From Enterococcus mediterraneensis (GTDB lineage Bacteria > Bacillota > Bacilli > Lactobacillales > Enterococcaceae): a stretch of DNA of 64,000 nucleotides. The DNA lies in the NCBI RefSeq assembly GCF_900604485.1, contig NZ_UWOP01000001.1, positions 1,568,369 through 1,632,368 of the forward strand. Reading direction: 5' to 3'. The notes below the pieces were generated by a model. It made no database searches. It had not been told where the DNA came from and saw nothing but the letters and a program-made list of their open reading frames with translations. This document shows positions 38,420 through 46,347 of this stretch, one piece after another (the stretch's first letter is position 1; every line of letters starts with the position of its first letter). The position numbers and the translations under genes are program-made.

Positions 38420-39751
38420 ATGACAAAAACAGTTATTGTAGGCGCAAATCACGCTGGGATCGCCGCAGCGAATACATTATTGGATAATTTTGACGATCAA
38501 GAAGTGGTTATGATCGATCGCAATACGAATCTAAGTTATTTAGGTTGCGGTACTGCATTATGGGTAGGCCGTCAAATCGATTCTTATGAAGGCTTGTTTT
38601 ATACCAAAAAAGAAGATTTCGAAGGAAAAGGCGCTAAAATTTACATGGAAACCGTTGTGGAAGATATCGATTTTGACAAAAAAGAAATCCACTGCGCAAG
38701 TAAAGACGGTGAAAAATTTACTGAAACTTATGACAAATTAGTTTTAGCTACTGGTTCAGTACCAATCTCACCTAAAGTACCTGGTCGTGAGTTGAACAAC
38801 ATCCATTTCTTAAAACGATTCCAAGATGGACAATCTGTGGACAAAGAATTAGCTGCTGAAAATGTAAAAAATGTTGCCGTGATCGGTGCCGGTTATATCG
38901 GTGTTGAAATTGCGGAAGCCGCAAAACGCCGCGGCAAAAATGTCTTGCTGTTTGATATGGCAAAACGTTCATTACCAAGCTACTATGATAAATGGTTCAC
39001 TGACGATATGGATAAAAACCTGGCAGACAACGGTATCGAACTGCATCTTGGTGAAGTAGCGAAAGAATACAAAGGAACAGATAAAGTTGAAGCAGTAGTC
39101 ACTGATAAGGGCGAATACCCAGTGGATCTAGTGATCAACGCCATCGGTTTCTTGCCGAACAATCAATTAGGCAAAGATCATTTGGAACTTTTTGCAAACG
39201 GCGCATACTTAGTCGATCGTCATCAACAAACCAGTGATCCTGACGTTTATGCAGTAGGAGACTGTGCAACGATCTATTCAAACGCATTGCAAAAAACGAC
39301 TTATATCGCTTTAGCAACAAATGCAGTCCGTTCTGGATTAGTAGCAGGATATAACATCGGCGGTGCGGATGTTGAATCAGAAGGTGTTCAAGGATCGAAC
39401 GGTATCTCAATCTTTGGTTTCAATATGGTTTCGACTGGTCTGTCTGTAGAAGCTGCTGAGAAAAATGGTATGAAAGTCAAATATACTGATTACGAAGATC
39501 TGCAACGTCCAGGATTTATGAAAGAAAACGCCAAAGTGAAAATCCGAATCGTATATGAAGAAGATTCACGTCGAATCGTGGGTGCGCAATTGTCATCAAC
39601 AGAAGACATTTCAATGGTGATCCACATGTTCTCATTAGCTATCGAAGAACAAGTGACTATCGATAAATTGAAATTACTGGATATCTTCTTCTTGCCGCAT
39701 TTCAACCAACCATACAACTATATTACAATGGCAGCATTGTCAGCGGAATAA
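38420..39751 (+). CDS. nox: NADH oxidase, water-forming type
   Basis: FAD-dependent enzyme of 443 residues that reduces O2 with NADH and regenerates NAD+ in aerobic growth. VIVGANHAGIAAANTL carries the FAD loop and His11. The redox cysteine Cys43 is in LSYLGCGTALW. The NADH loop is VAVIGAGYIGVEIAEAAKRRG near residue 155, and DVYAVGDCATIY near 275 is the second FAD motif. The C-terminal dimerisation domain ends in FFLPHFNQPYNYI. Single-cysteine enzymes include both H2O-forming oxidase and NADH peroxidase; the overall length and sequence favour Nox. GGAGGAG precedes the ATG. Confidence 0.88.
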   Translation: MTKTVIVGANHAGIAAANTLLDNFDDQEVVMIDRNTNLSYLGCGTALWVGRQIDSYEGLFYTKKEDFEGKGAKIYMETVVEDIDFDKKEIHCASKDGEKFTETYDKLVLATGSVPISPKVPGRELNNIHFLKRFQDGQSVDKELAAENVKNVAVIGAGYIGVEIAEAAKRRGKNVLLFDMAKRSLPSYYDKWFTDDMDKNLADNGIELHLGEVAKEYKGTDKVEAVVTDKGEYPVDLVINAIGFLPNNQLGKDHLELFANGAYLVDRHQQTSDPDVYAVGDCATIYSNALQKTTYIALATNAVRSGLVAGYNIGGADVESEGVQGSNGISIFGFNMVSTGLSVEAAEKNGMKVKYTDYEDLQRPGFMKENAKVKIRIVYEEDSRRIVGAQLSSTEDISMVIHMFSLAIEEQVTIDKLKLLDIFFLPHFNQPYNYITMAALSAE

Positions 39752-39768
39752 TCGTTGAGACGCTGTTT

Positions 39769-39797
39769 GACGCTGGAGGTTTCTCCAGCGTTTTTTT
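39769..39797 (+). terminator. Intrinsic terminator after nox
   Basis: CGCTGGAG/CTCCAGCG with a GTTT loop and a run of seven T. Confidence 0.9.
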
Positions 39798-39834
39798 GCA
39801 GTTAAGAAACAATGGTATGATTGGAATATTTTGT

Positions 39835-39863
39835 TTGACAGTCAGATATTTTTATCGTATACT
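39835..39863 (+). promoter_or_regulatory. Promoter of infC-rpmI-rplT
   Basis: Consensus TTGACA (39835-39840) and TATACT (39858-39863) with 17 bases between. The leader from about 39870 to the infC start is nearly 190 bases. Confidence 0.8.
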
Positions 39864-39869
39864 ATGAAA

Positions 39870-40045
39870 GTTGAGAAATGAAAGCAGAAGCACCCGCTTC
39901 TCGCCTAAGTGAGAAAATTACTGGGCAGAATAGTGATTCATCTTTTTTAGGTGGAGTACGTGCGGGTTCTGAAAAGAACTCGTTTTTTTATTGCAAAATT
40001 TCCTTCGTGGAATCATGCAGGCTTTTCTTTCTCTCAAAAAACTTG
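39870..40045 (+). ncRNA. L20-type autoregulatory leader of the infC operon
   Basis: The leader contains an intrinsic terminator: CGGGTTC (39963-39969) pairs with GAACTCG (39976-39982), then seven T. Upstream ACCCGC (39892-39897) is complementary to GCGGGT (39962-39967), so it can compete with the terminator stem. This is the layout of the Firmicute ribosomal L20 leader, where excess L20 favours termination ahead of infC. The exact fold was not computed. Confidence 0.75.
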
Positions 40046-40058
40046 GAGGTGAATGACC

Positions 40059-40574
40059 ATAGCAAAGGATATGATGGTAAACGACGGCATTCGTGCACGT
40101 GAGTTGCGTTTGATCGATCAAAATGGCGAACAATTAGGAGTTAAAACAAAAGCAGAAGCATTAAAAATTGCTGAACAAGCAAATTTGGATGTAGTGCTGG
40201 TTGCTCCAGGTGCTAAACCACCAGTTGCGCGAATCATGGATTACGGGAAGTATCGTTTTGAACAACAGAAAAAAGAACGTGAAGCTCGTAAGAAACAAAA
40301 AGTGATCAACATCAAAGAAGTTCGCTTAAGTCCAACAATCGACATCAATGATTTCAATACAAAACTGCGTAATGCACGTAAATTCTTGGAAAAAGGTGAC
40401 AAAGTGAAAGCTTCGATCCGTTTCAAAGGTCGTGCCATTACCCATAAAGATATTGGTCAGAAAGTCCTTGATCGTTTAGCGGAAGAAACTGCCGATATTG
40501 CGACAGTTGAACAAAAAGCGAAAATGGACGGACGCAGCATGTTCTTAGTTTTAGCTCCTAAAGGCGAAAAATAA
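40059..40574 (+). CDS. infC: Translation initiation factor IF-3, probable ATA start
   Basis: About 171 residues that bind the 30S subunit and police start codon selection. Sequence [21 protein letters not shown] at the N-terminus and [20 protein letters not shown] in the C-terminal domain are diagnostic. The GGAGG site (40045-40049) is nine bases from ATA at 40059 but only three from ATG at 40053. IF3 of Bacillus starts at AUU at the equivalent position, and IF3 regulates itself by discriminating against such codons. ATA at 40059 is therefore the likelier start. The ATG would add two residues. Confidence 0.93.
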   Translation: MAKDMMVNDGIRARELRLIDQNGEQLGVKTKAEALKIAEQANLDVVLVAPGAKPPVARIMDYGKYRFEQQKKEREARKKQKVINIKEVRLSPTIDINDFNTKLRNARKFLEKGDKVKASIRFKGRAITHKDIGQKVLDRLAEETADIATVEQKAKMDGRSMFLVLAPKGEK

Positions 40575-40679
40575 GAACAGCCGGTCAGTCAAAAGTTAGA
40601 TGCAGAATTTGAGGATGTAAGTCCAGCTTTGGATTTTAGGCGGACTCTACGCGAAATGAAATGTAGGAGGAAATTAGTT

Positions 40680-40880
40680 ATGCCAAAACAAAAAACTCAC
40701 CGCGGATTAGCAAAACGCGTAAAACGCACTGGTAAAGGCGGATTGAAACGATCTCGTGCGTTTACAAGCCACCGTTTCCACGGAAAAACTAAAAAACAAC
40801 GCCGTCAATTGCGTAAAGCATCAATGGTTTCTAAGGGCGATTACAAACGTATCCGCCAACAATTAGCCCGCATGAAATAA
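40680..40880 (+). CDS. rpmI: 50S ribosomal protein L35
   Basis: 66 residues, highly basic, starting [21 protein letters not shown] at 40680 has TAGGAGGAAA upstream. Lies between infC and rplT in the conserved operon. The 105 bases between infC and rpmI have no ORF and may hold part of the L20-binding structure. Confidence 0.97.
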   Translation: MPKQKTHRGLAKRVKRTGKGGLKRSRAFTSHRFHGKTKKQRRQLRKASMVSKGDYKRIRQQLARMK

Positions 40881-40953
40881 GGCTGATTGCCGCGCCGATT
40901 GCTTTATCAAAAGAAAAATTCAAATCAAAGAGATTTATTAGGAGGAATTAAAC

Positions 40954-41313
40954 ATGGCACGTGTTAAAGGTGGAACAGTAACTCGCAAACGTCGTAAAAA
41001 AGTGCTTAAATTAGCGAAAGGTTACTACGGTTCAAAACACACTTTATTTAAAACAGCAAAAGAACAAGTAATGAATTCATACAACTACGCATACCGCGAT
41101 CGTCGTCAGAAAAAACGCGACTTCCGCAAATTGTGGATTGCTCGTATCAACGCAGCAGCTCGTATGAATGGCTTAAGCTACTCAAAATTGATGCACGGCT
41201 TGAAATTAGCTGAAATCGACATCAACCGTAAAATGTTAGCTGACCTTGCTGTCAACGATGCAGCAGCATTTACTGCATTGGCTGACCAAGCAAAAGACGC
41301 TTTGGCTAAATAA
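40954..41313 (+). CDS. rplT: 50S ribosomal protein L20
   Basis: 119 residues, starting [29 protein letters not shown]. Required for early 50S assembly and, in Firmicutes, the repressor of its own operon through the leader RNA upstream of infC. Last gene of the operon, with a strong terminator. Confidence 0.98.
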   Translation: MARVKGGTVTRKRRKKVLKLAKGYYGSKHTLFKTAKEQVMNSYNYAYRDRRQKKRDFRKLWIARINAAARMNGLSYSKLMHGLKLAEIDINRKMLADLAVNDAAAFTALADQAKDALAK

Positions 41314-41324
41314 ATATCAATGTA

Positions 41325-41355
41325 AAAGCGCTGAACTTGATCAGCGCTTTTTTTG
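41325..41355 (+). terminator. Intrinsic terminator after rplT
   Basis: AAGCGCTGA pairs with TCAGCGCTT across a six-base loop, followed by T residues. Confidence 0.92.
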
Positions 41356-41480
41356 TATCTTAACCTAAAAACAGTAGTATATTTTTAAGTATGTGCTTGT
41401 TAAAAAAATTCCAACCTAAGTTGCTTTGAGTTCTACATTTAAAATAAACAAATAATTCTGAATTTATTATAAATTACTTG

Positions 41481-41509
41481 TTGACAAGTTGAGAATTTTC
41501 TGATAAATT
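41481..41509 (+). promoter_or_regulatory. Promoter of the T-box controlled operon
   Basis: TTGACA (41481-41486) and TAAATT (41504-41509), 17 bases apart, put the RNA start near 41516, just before stem I of the T-box. Confidence 0.7.
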
Positions 41510-41515
41510 TTATGA

Positions 41516-41787
41516 AAATCAATGAAACGCGATGATAAAGAAAGTAGAATGAATGGATCATGCCAAGAGAGTCCTGTCTGGTGAAAAGGGATGATGATCG
41601 TTGATTTGAAAATGGCTTTTGAGCGGATTTCCTGAATCGTGAGGGAAATACGGACGCCCCGTTAACAAGCAGCAGTCTCCAAATATTTGGGTACTGGCAG
41701 AGGTAAGGTTCGTGAGGATCTTACGAACAAAGGTGGTCACGCATTCTCAATGCCCTTAGCAATTTTTTGCTAAGGGCATTTTTTTAT
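41516..41787 (+). ncRNA. T-box riboswitch, methionine (AUG) specifier, with terminator
   Basis: Conserved T-box parts occur in order. These are AAAGAAAGTAGA at the base of stem I, AGAGAG (41564-41569), GGTGAAAAG, and a specifier loop TTGAAAATGGC with ATG at 41612-41614. The T-box sequence is AAAGGTGGTCACGC (about 41728-41741), whose TGGT can pair with the ACCA end of uncharged tRNA-Met. The terminator is AATGCCCTTAGCAA/TTGCTAAGGGCATT (41749-41780) with seven T. Uncharged tRNA-Met should stabilise the antiterminator and switch on the operon when methionine is short. Confidence 0.9.
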
Positions 41788-41807
41788 GGATAAGAGGAGG
41801 AAGAAGA

Positions 41808-42656
41808 ATGGCAGGCTTTTTAGTAGTACAAACTGATTTTGGCTTACAAGATGGAGCAGTCAATGCGATGTATGGTGTGGCTTATCAAGTAGAGCCGGAT
41901 TTGACTATCACAAATTTGACACACGAGATAGAGCCGTACAATATCCATGATGCCAGCTATCGATTGTTTCAAAGCACAATGTATTGGCCGGCAGGAACGG
42001 TTTTTGTATCGGTAGTGGATCCGGGTGTCGGTACGGAACGCCGCAGCGTAGTGGCAAAATTATCAGGCGGGCAATATATTATCACGCCAGATAATGGCAC
42101 ATTGACTTATTTAGCGGCTTATACAGGAATCGAAGCGGTCCGTCAGATCGATGAAACGACTCAACGTTTACCTGGCTCTAGTGAAAGCCATACTTTTCAT
42201 GGTCGGGATGTCTATATGTTCAATGGTGCGCGGTTGGCAAGCGGCAAGGTAAGTTTTGAAGAGTTGGGTTCAGAATTGGAAGTGAAGGATTTAGTCCGCT
42301 TTCCTTTGGTTCCGCCGAAACAAGCGGAAGATAAAATCACTGGTTCCATTGATATTTTAGATATCCGCTTTGGTTCTCTATGGACAAATATTCCACTAGA
42401 ATTTTTCAAAAAGTGGGGAGTGGCGTATGGGGATCGTTTCTTAGTCAGAATCTATGAAAATGAGGTCTTGCGCTATGAAGACAGAGTAATATTTGGACGT
42501 TCGTTTGCCCAAGTAGGGGAAAAAGAATCCGTCTTGTATATCAATTCTTTATTAAATGTTGGATTAGGAATCAATTTAGGTTCTTTTGCTGATACATATA
42601 AGATCGGCACAGGAACCAGTTGGAAAATCATTATTAAAAAGGAGAGAGTAGCATGA
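41808..42656 (+). CDS. S-adenosylmethionine hydrolase (SAM hydroxide adenosyltransferase, DUF62 family)
   Basis: 282 residues starting MAGFLVVQTDFGLQDGAVNAM, a family hallmark. Family enzymes hydrolyse SAM to adenosine and methionine; close relatives are the fluorinase and chlorinase. The Asp-Arg-His triad of the hydrolases is present as Asp71 (SVVDPGVG), Arg78 (TERRSVV) and His131 (TFHGRDV), with nearly the same spacing as in the studied archaeal enzyme. The halogenases differ here. AGAGGAGGAAG precedes the ATG. It is the first gene behind a methionine T-box and overlaps the next gene, an ECF S component, by four bases. The reaction would release methionine, which fits the regulator. Confidence 0.87.
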   Translation: MAGFLVVQTDFGLQDGAVNAMYGVAYQVEPDLTITNLTHEIEPYNIHDASYRLFQSTMYWPAGTVFVSVVDPGVGTERRSVVAKLSGGQYIITPDNGTLTYLAAYTGIEAVRQIDETTQRLPGSSESHTFHGRDVYMFNGARLASGKVSFEELGSELEVKDLVRFPLVPPKQAEDKITGSIDILDIRFGSLWTNIPLEFFKKWGVAYGDRFLVRIYENEVLRYEDRVIFGRSFAQVGEKESVLYINSLLNVGLGINLGSFADTYKIGTGTSWKIIIKKERVA

Positions 42657-43204
42657 GAGAATTTACTGTAAAACACATCGTTGCCATTGGGATCGGAGCC
42701 GCCGTCTTTTTCATTTTGAAACGTTTTGTCACAATACCCACTGGTGTCCCTAACACGGATATCGCCACTGCTTATCCGTTTTTAGCTTTATTAGGAGTGA
42801 TCTATGGCCCGATTGTTGCTGGACTGGCAGGCTTTATCGGTCACGCTGTAGGTGATTTGACGACATACGGTGCTTGGTGGTCTTGGATCATCGCATCTGG
42901 GTTCATTGGTGTATTTTTCGGCTTGTTAGCAAAACAGATTCCTATCAATGCGGGAATTTTTGGCAAAAAAGAAATTATAAAATTCTTAGTGGGAGAAACA
43001 ATCGCTAATCTAGTAGCGTGGGTCGTGATCGCGCCAGTAGGTGATATCTTGATTTATGCGGAAGCTCCTAGCAAAGTATTTACTCAGGGGATCGTTGCGG
43101 GACTGACTAATGCAGTCGTGACAGGGGTAATTGGGATCATCTTGTTGAAAGCATATGCTCAAACGAAAACAAAAAAGGGCAGCTTGATCAAAGAATCTGA
43201 TTAA
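42653..43204 (+). CDS. ECF transporter substrate-binding (S) component, UPF0397 family
   Basis: 183 residues with about five or six membrane helices. The sequence FVTIPTGVPNTDIATAYPFLALLGVIYGPIVAGLAGFIGHAVGDLTTYG-like region is the UPF0397 signature. S components bind the vitamin or small molecule and dock on the ECF module. UPF0397 members are often labelled riboflavin or unknown transporters. Here its ligand is more likely related to methionine, because it is controlled by a methionine T-box and coupled to a SAM hydrolase. Its own ATPase and EcfT genes follow. Confidence 0.83.
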   Translation: MREFTVKHIVAIGIGAAVFFILKRFVTIPTGVPNTDIATAYPFLALLGVIYGPIVAGLAGFIGHAVGDLTTYGAWWSWIIASGFIGVFFGLLAKQIPINAGIFGKKEIIKFLVGETIANLVAWVVIAPVGDILIYAEAPSKVFTQGIVAGLTNAVVTGVIGIILLKAYAQTKTKKGSLIKESD

Positions 43205-43217
43205 AGAATGTGGAAAA

Positions 43218-44927
43218 ATGAAGAAAATAATCGAATTCAAAAATTTTAGTTTTCAATATGATGCTCAAGCTGAACCGACATTGAAACATATTGATTTGTC
43301 GATCTACGAAGGGGAAAAAATCCTGATCATAGGAGCTAGTGGTTCGGGAAAGTCAACATTGGGGAAATGTCTTAACGGGATCATTCCGCAAAATGACCAA
43401 GGAAGCTTTGAAGGCACGTTAGTCATCAATGGCAAACAATTCGGTGAAGCATCGATCTATGACTTGTCCTTAGAAGTAGGAACGGTCTTGCAAGATACGG
43501 ATAGTCAATTCGTCGGACTGACGGTCAAAGAAGATATTGCTTTTTCTTTAGAAAATGAAGCGGCAGATCAAACCACGATGCGTCAGGCAGTCAAGTATTG
43601 GGCAGAACAGACGGATATCGCGAATCAGTTGGAAAAGCGACCTCAAGAATTATCAGGAGGACAGAAACAGCGAGTGACAATTGCGGGTGTTTTGATCGAT
43701 GAGACACCGATTCTGTTGTTCGATGAACCTTTGGCGAATCTGGATCCCCAAGCGGGCTATGATTCCGTCCAATTGATTGATCGTCTTTACCAAAGCACTG
43801 CGTTTACAACAATCATTATCGAGCACCGATTAGAAGAAGTCTTACAGGCGCCTGTAGATCGGATCATTTTGATGGACGAGGGCCGGATCGTCGCGGACTT
43901 GCCTCCAGATGATTTGCTGCGGAAAGGCTTGTTGAAGAAATACGGGATCCGTGAGCCGCTTTATCTGACTGCTCTAAAAAAAGCCGGAGTATCTTTGTCT
44001 GACTTGGCGGATCTGACGGATGTTTCAACTTTAGTATCTCCTGAATTCAACTCCGCATTGATAAACACCTTTGAGAAGCAGCCGGCAGTTCAAAAAACAG
44101 CTGCAAAAGAACCGCTATTAGAATTGAAGCAACTAACTTTCGGCTATCATTATAATCGATCGATCATCGATCAATGTGACCTTACTTTATATAAAGGCGA
44201 GATGATTAGTTTAGTAGGACATAATGGCGCTGGGAAAACGACTTTATCGAATTTGATTACCGGTTTTTATGCGCCGGATTCCGGAGATATTTTGTGGAAA
44301 GGTCAAAGTATCCTGGGAGACTCTATCAAGAAACGGGCGGAAAAGATTGGGTATGTTTTACAAAACAGCAACCAGATGCTGTCGAAAAATCAGTTGTATG
44401 ATGAAATTGCTTTGGGGTTGCGCAATCGTCAGTTTTCAGAAGAAGAGATCGCTGAAAAAATCGATCGTACTTTGAAAATCTGCGGATTATATCCTTTTCG
44501 GAACTGGCCTCTTTCTGCTTTAAGCCATGGGCAGAAGCGTCGCGTCGCTATCGCATCAATCCTTGTCTTAGAGCCGGAGATGCTGATTTTAGATGAACCG
44601 ACTGCCGGTCAGGATTATCGCCATTACAGTGAAATGATGGATTTTCTACAAGAACTGAATCGGCATGGAATCACGATTTTGATGATCACTCATGACATGC
44701 ATTTGATGTTGGAATATACTACGCGAACATTGATTTTAAAAGAGGGTCGCTTGATTGCTGATTTGTCGCCGGCAGAAGCCCTTTCCTCGCAAGAGTTGAC
44801 AAAAGCCGCAAGTTTGCGGGCTACCAGTCTCTTTAACTTAGCTCGTAATAATCATGTGCCAGATGCGGCCGCCTTTGTAGATTCCTTCATTAAAAAGGAA
44901 AGGCAGGAGAAGACAAATGGAGAATAA
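43218..44927 (+). CDS. ECF transporter ATPase, two fused ABC domains
   Basis: 569 residues. Domain 1 (about 1-235) has GASGSGKSTLGK, LSGGQKQRV and ILLFDEPLANLDP. Domain 2 (about 300-540) has GHNGAGKTTLSN, a slightly divergent LSHGQKRRV signature and MLILDEPTAGQD. Both switch histidines (IIEHR, ITHDM) are present. A single protein supplies both ATPase subunits, as in dedicated (group I) ECF transporters, in contrast to the shared EcfA1-EcfA2-EcfT module. It sits 13 bases after the S component and overlaps the EcfT gene by 11 bases. Confidence 0.9.
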   Translation: MKKIIEFKNFSFQYDAQAEPTLKHIDLSIYEGEKILIIGASGSGKSTLGKCLNGIIPQNDQGSFEGTLVINGKQFGEASIYDLSLEVGTVLQDTDSQFVGLTVKEDIAFSLENEAADQTTMRQAVKYWAEQTDIANQLEKRPQELSGGQKQRVTIAGVLIDETPILLFDEPLANLDPQAGYDSVQLIDRLYQSTAFTTIIIEHRLEEVLQAPVDRIILMDEGRIVADLPPDDLLRKGLLKKYGIREPLYLTALKKAGVSLSDLADLTDVSTLVSPEFNSALINTFEKQPAVQKTAAKEPLLELKQLTFGYHYNRSIIDQCDLTLYKGEMISLVGHNGAGKTTLSNLITGFYAPDSGDILWKGQSILGDSIKKRAEKIGYVLQNSNQMLSKNQLYDEIALGLRNRQFSEEEIAEKIDRTLKICGLYPFRNWPLSALSHGQKRRVAIASILVLEPEMLILDEPTAGQDYRHYSEMMDFLQELNRHGITILMITHDMHLMLEYTTRTLILKEGRLIADLSPAEALSSQELTKAASLRATSLFNLARNNHVPDAAAFVDSFIKKERQEKTNGE

Positions 44928-45750
44928 TCGCTTGTTGGGTTATAGCCAAAAAGAAACACCCATCCATGAACTTAGCGGATTGGCTAAGCTTATCTGTTTT
45001 CTTCTGATCTCTGTTATTGGTATGGTGTCTTATGATACGCGTTTTCTGCTAAGTTTGGCGTTTTTTTCATTCATTATTTTTCGTCTGGCAAAAATCCGCT
45101 ATCGCGAGATCGCTTTTGTCGTGAAGTTTATCGCGGTTTTTTCCATATTGAATCTGTTGGCGGTTTATGTGTTTGCTCCGGAATACGGGGTGGAGATCTA
45201 TGGGACTCGTCATGTGATCATTGAAGGCTGGGGACGTTTCACGTTGACTCAAGAGCAGCTGTTTTATGAGTTGAATTTGTTGATCAAGTATTTTGTCACG
45301 ATCCCGCCTGGCTTGATTTTTCTAATGACTACGAATCCCAGCGAATTGGCGGCCAGCTTGAACCGTATCGGTCTTTCCTATAAGATCGCTTATGCGTTTG
45401 CCTTAGCTTTGCGTTATATTCCTGATATCCAAGAAGATTTCCGAACGATATCTAAAGCGCAACAAGCTAGAGGAAATGAAATCTCAAAAAAAGCACCGCT
45501 GTTGAAACGGATCAGCGGCAATTTAGCTATTGCGCTGCCGTTGATTTTTTCCAGCCTTGAACGAATCGATACGATCTCTTCAGCAATGGAATTACGACGT
45601 TTTGGTAAGAAAAGCAAACGCAGCTGGTATATGAGCAGACCATTGAGTATCCAAGATAAAATGGCGATTTTGATCGTAGTGGCAATCACAGTTATCGGAT
45701 GCTCCCTGCTGTTTCTCAATCAAGGACGTTTCTATAATCCTTTTCAATAA
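44917..45750 (+). CDS. ECF transporter transmembrane coupling protein EcfT
   Basis: 277 residues with about five membrane helices. The two coupling-helix motifs with the ARG signature are visible as AQQARGNEI near residue 184 and as AMELRRFGKKSKR near residue 227, where Ala-Met-Glu-Leu-Arg replaces the usual form. It connects ATP hydrolysis by the preceding protein to the S component. Last gene of the T-box operon; a terminator follows. Confidence 0.88.
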   Translation: MENNRLLGYSQKETPIHELSGLAKLICFLLISVIGMVSYDTRFLLSLAFFSFIIFRLAKIRYREIAFVVKFIAVFSILNLLAVYVFAPEYGVEIYGTRHVIIEGWGRFTLTQEQLFYELNLLIKYFVTIPPGLIFLMTTNPSELAASLNRIGLSYKIAYAFALALRYIPDIQEDFRTISKAQQARGNEISKKAPLLKRISGNLAIALPLIFSSLERIDTISSAMELRRFGKKSKRSWYMSRPLSIQDKMAILIVVAITVIGCSLLFLNQGRFYNPFQ

Positions 45751-45758
45751 TTTCAATA

Positions 45759-45798
45759 GGCATACATCTGTTTACCGAGACGGATGTATGCTTTTTTT
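45759..45798 (+). terminator. Intrinsic terminator after the ECF operon
   Basis: GCATACATC (45760-45768) pairs with GATGTATGC (45783-45791), followed by seven T. Confidence 0.88.
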
Positions 45799-46174
45799 AG
45801 TGATTTGGCAAAATGATGAAACGAAGCATAACTTGACGAAGGAAAGGTTGAAAAAATAGTACTGACAAGAACCTGTAAGGAATCGATGATTTGCTAATCG
45901 TCTTAGAGATAGATAAAAGTTCAATCATATAGAAAAAACATTAAACGAATACAGTTATTATAAAAAAACGATGCTGTCGTGTTAGCAAAAGGGGGGAATA
46001 ACAAAATTGATTTAGAAAAACCTCTCTATAGCATCCGTTTTATAGTCATTATATAAAAAAATAATATTTTAAAATGAATAAATATTTATAAACAAAGAGT
46101 TTTTAAGGTATAAAATAATATAATATTCAATTCGCTATTTCGAAAAGGTACTTTATTTGTTGCGTTAAAAGGGC
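45799..46174. other. AT-rich region upstream of the pilus operon, no gene
   Basis: About 375 bases with no ORF of note. AAACGATGCT (about 45967-45976) and AGCATCCGTTTT (about 46029-46040) form an imperfect inverted repeat that encloses a six-G tract and CCTCTC. After the G tract a 16-codon frame starts at ATT and reads DLEKPLYSIRF onward; there is no evidence it is translated. The region is of a size that could hold binding sites for an Mga/EbpR-type activator, but no such regulator is in the window. Confidence 0.4.
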
Positions 46175-46180
46175 TATAAT
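46152..46180 (+). promoter_or_regulatory. Predicted promoter of the pilus operon
   Basis: A perfect -10 TATAAT (46175-46180) has a poor -35 TTTATT (46152-46157) at 17 bases, as expected of a promoter that needs an activator. The transcript would start near 46187 and have a leader of about 160 bases. Confidence 0.5.
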
Positions 46181-46185
46181 GTGGG

Positions 46186-46227
46186 ATATACAAGTGAAAT
46201 AACAGCGCTTTTATTTCACTTGTATAT
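46186..46227. promoter_or_regulatory. Perfect 16-bp inverted repeat at the pilus transcription start
   Basis: ATATACAAGTGAAATA (46186-46201) and TATTTCACTTGTATAT (46212-46227) are exact reverse complements with a 10-base loop, followed by TTTTATA. It starts where the RNA from the upstream TATAAT would begin. It can be an operator over the start site, a terminator-like attenuator or a 5' protective stem. See findings. Confidence 0.7.
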
Positions 46228-46347
46228 TTTATAAATGATTGCATATATATTCGTTGTGTTGGGGGATTTTTTATAAAATATATTGCAATTGTGAATACAG
46301 CGGGTGATTGACCGCTGAAAAAAGGGTAAAGGAAGGAGTGTTGGTAC

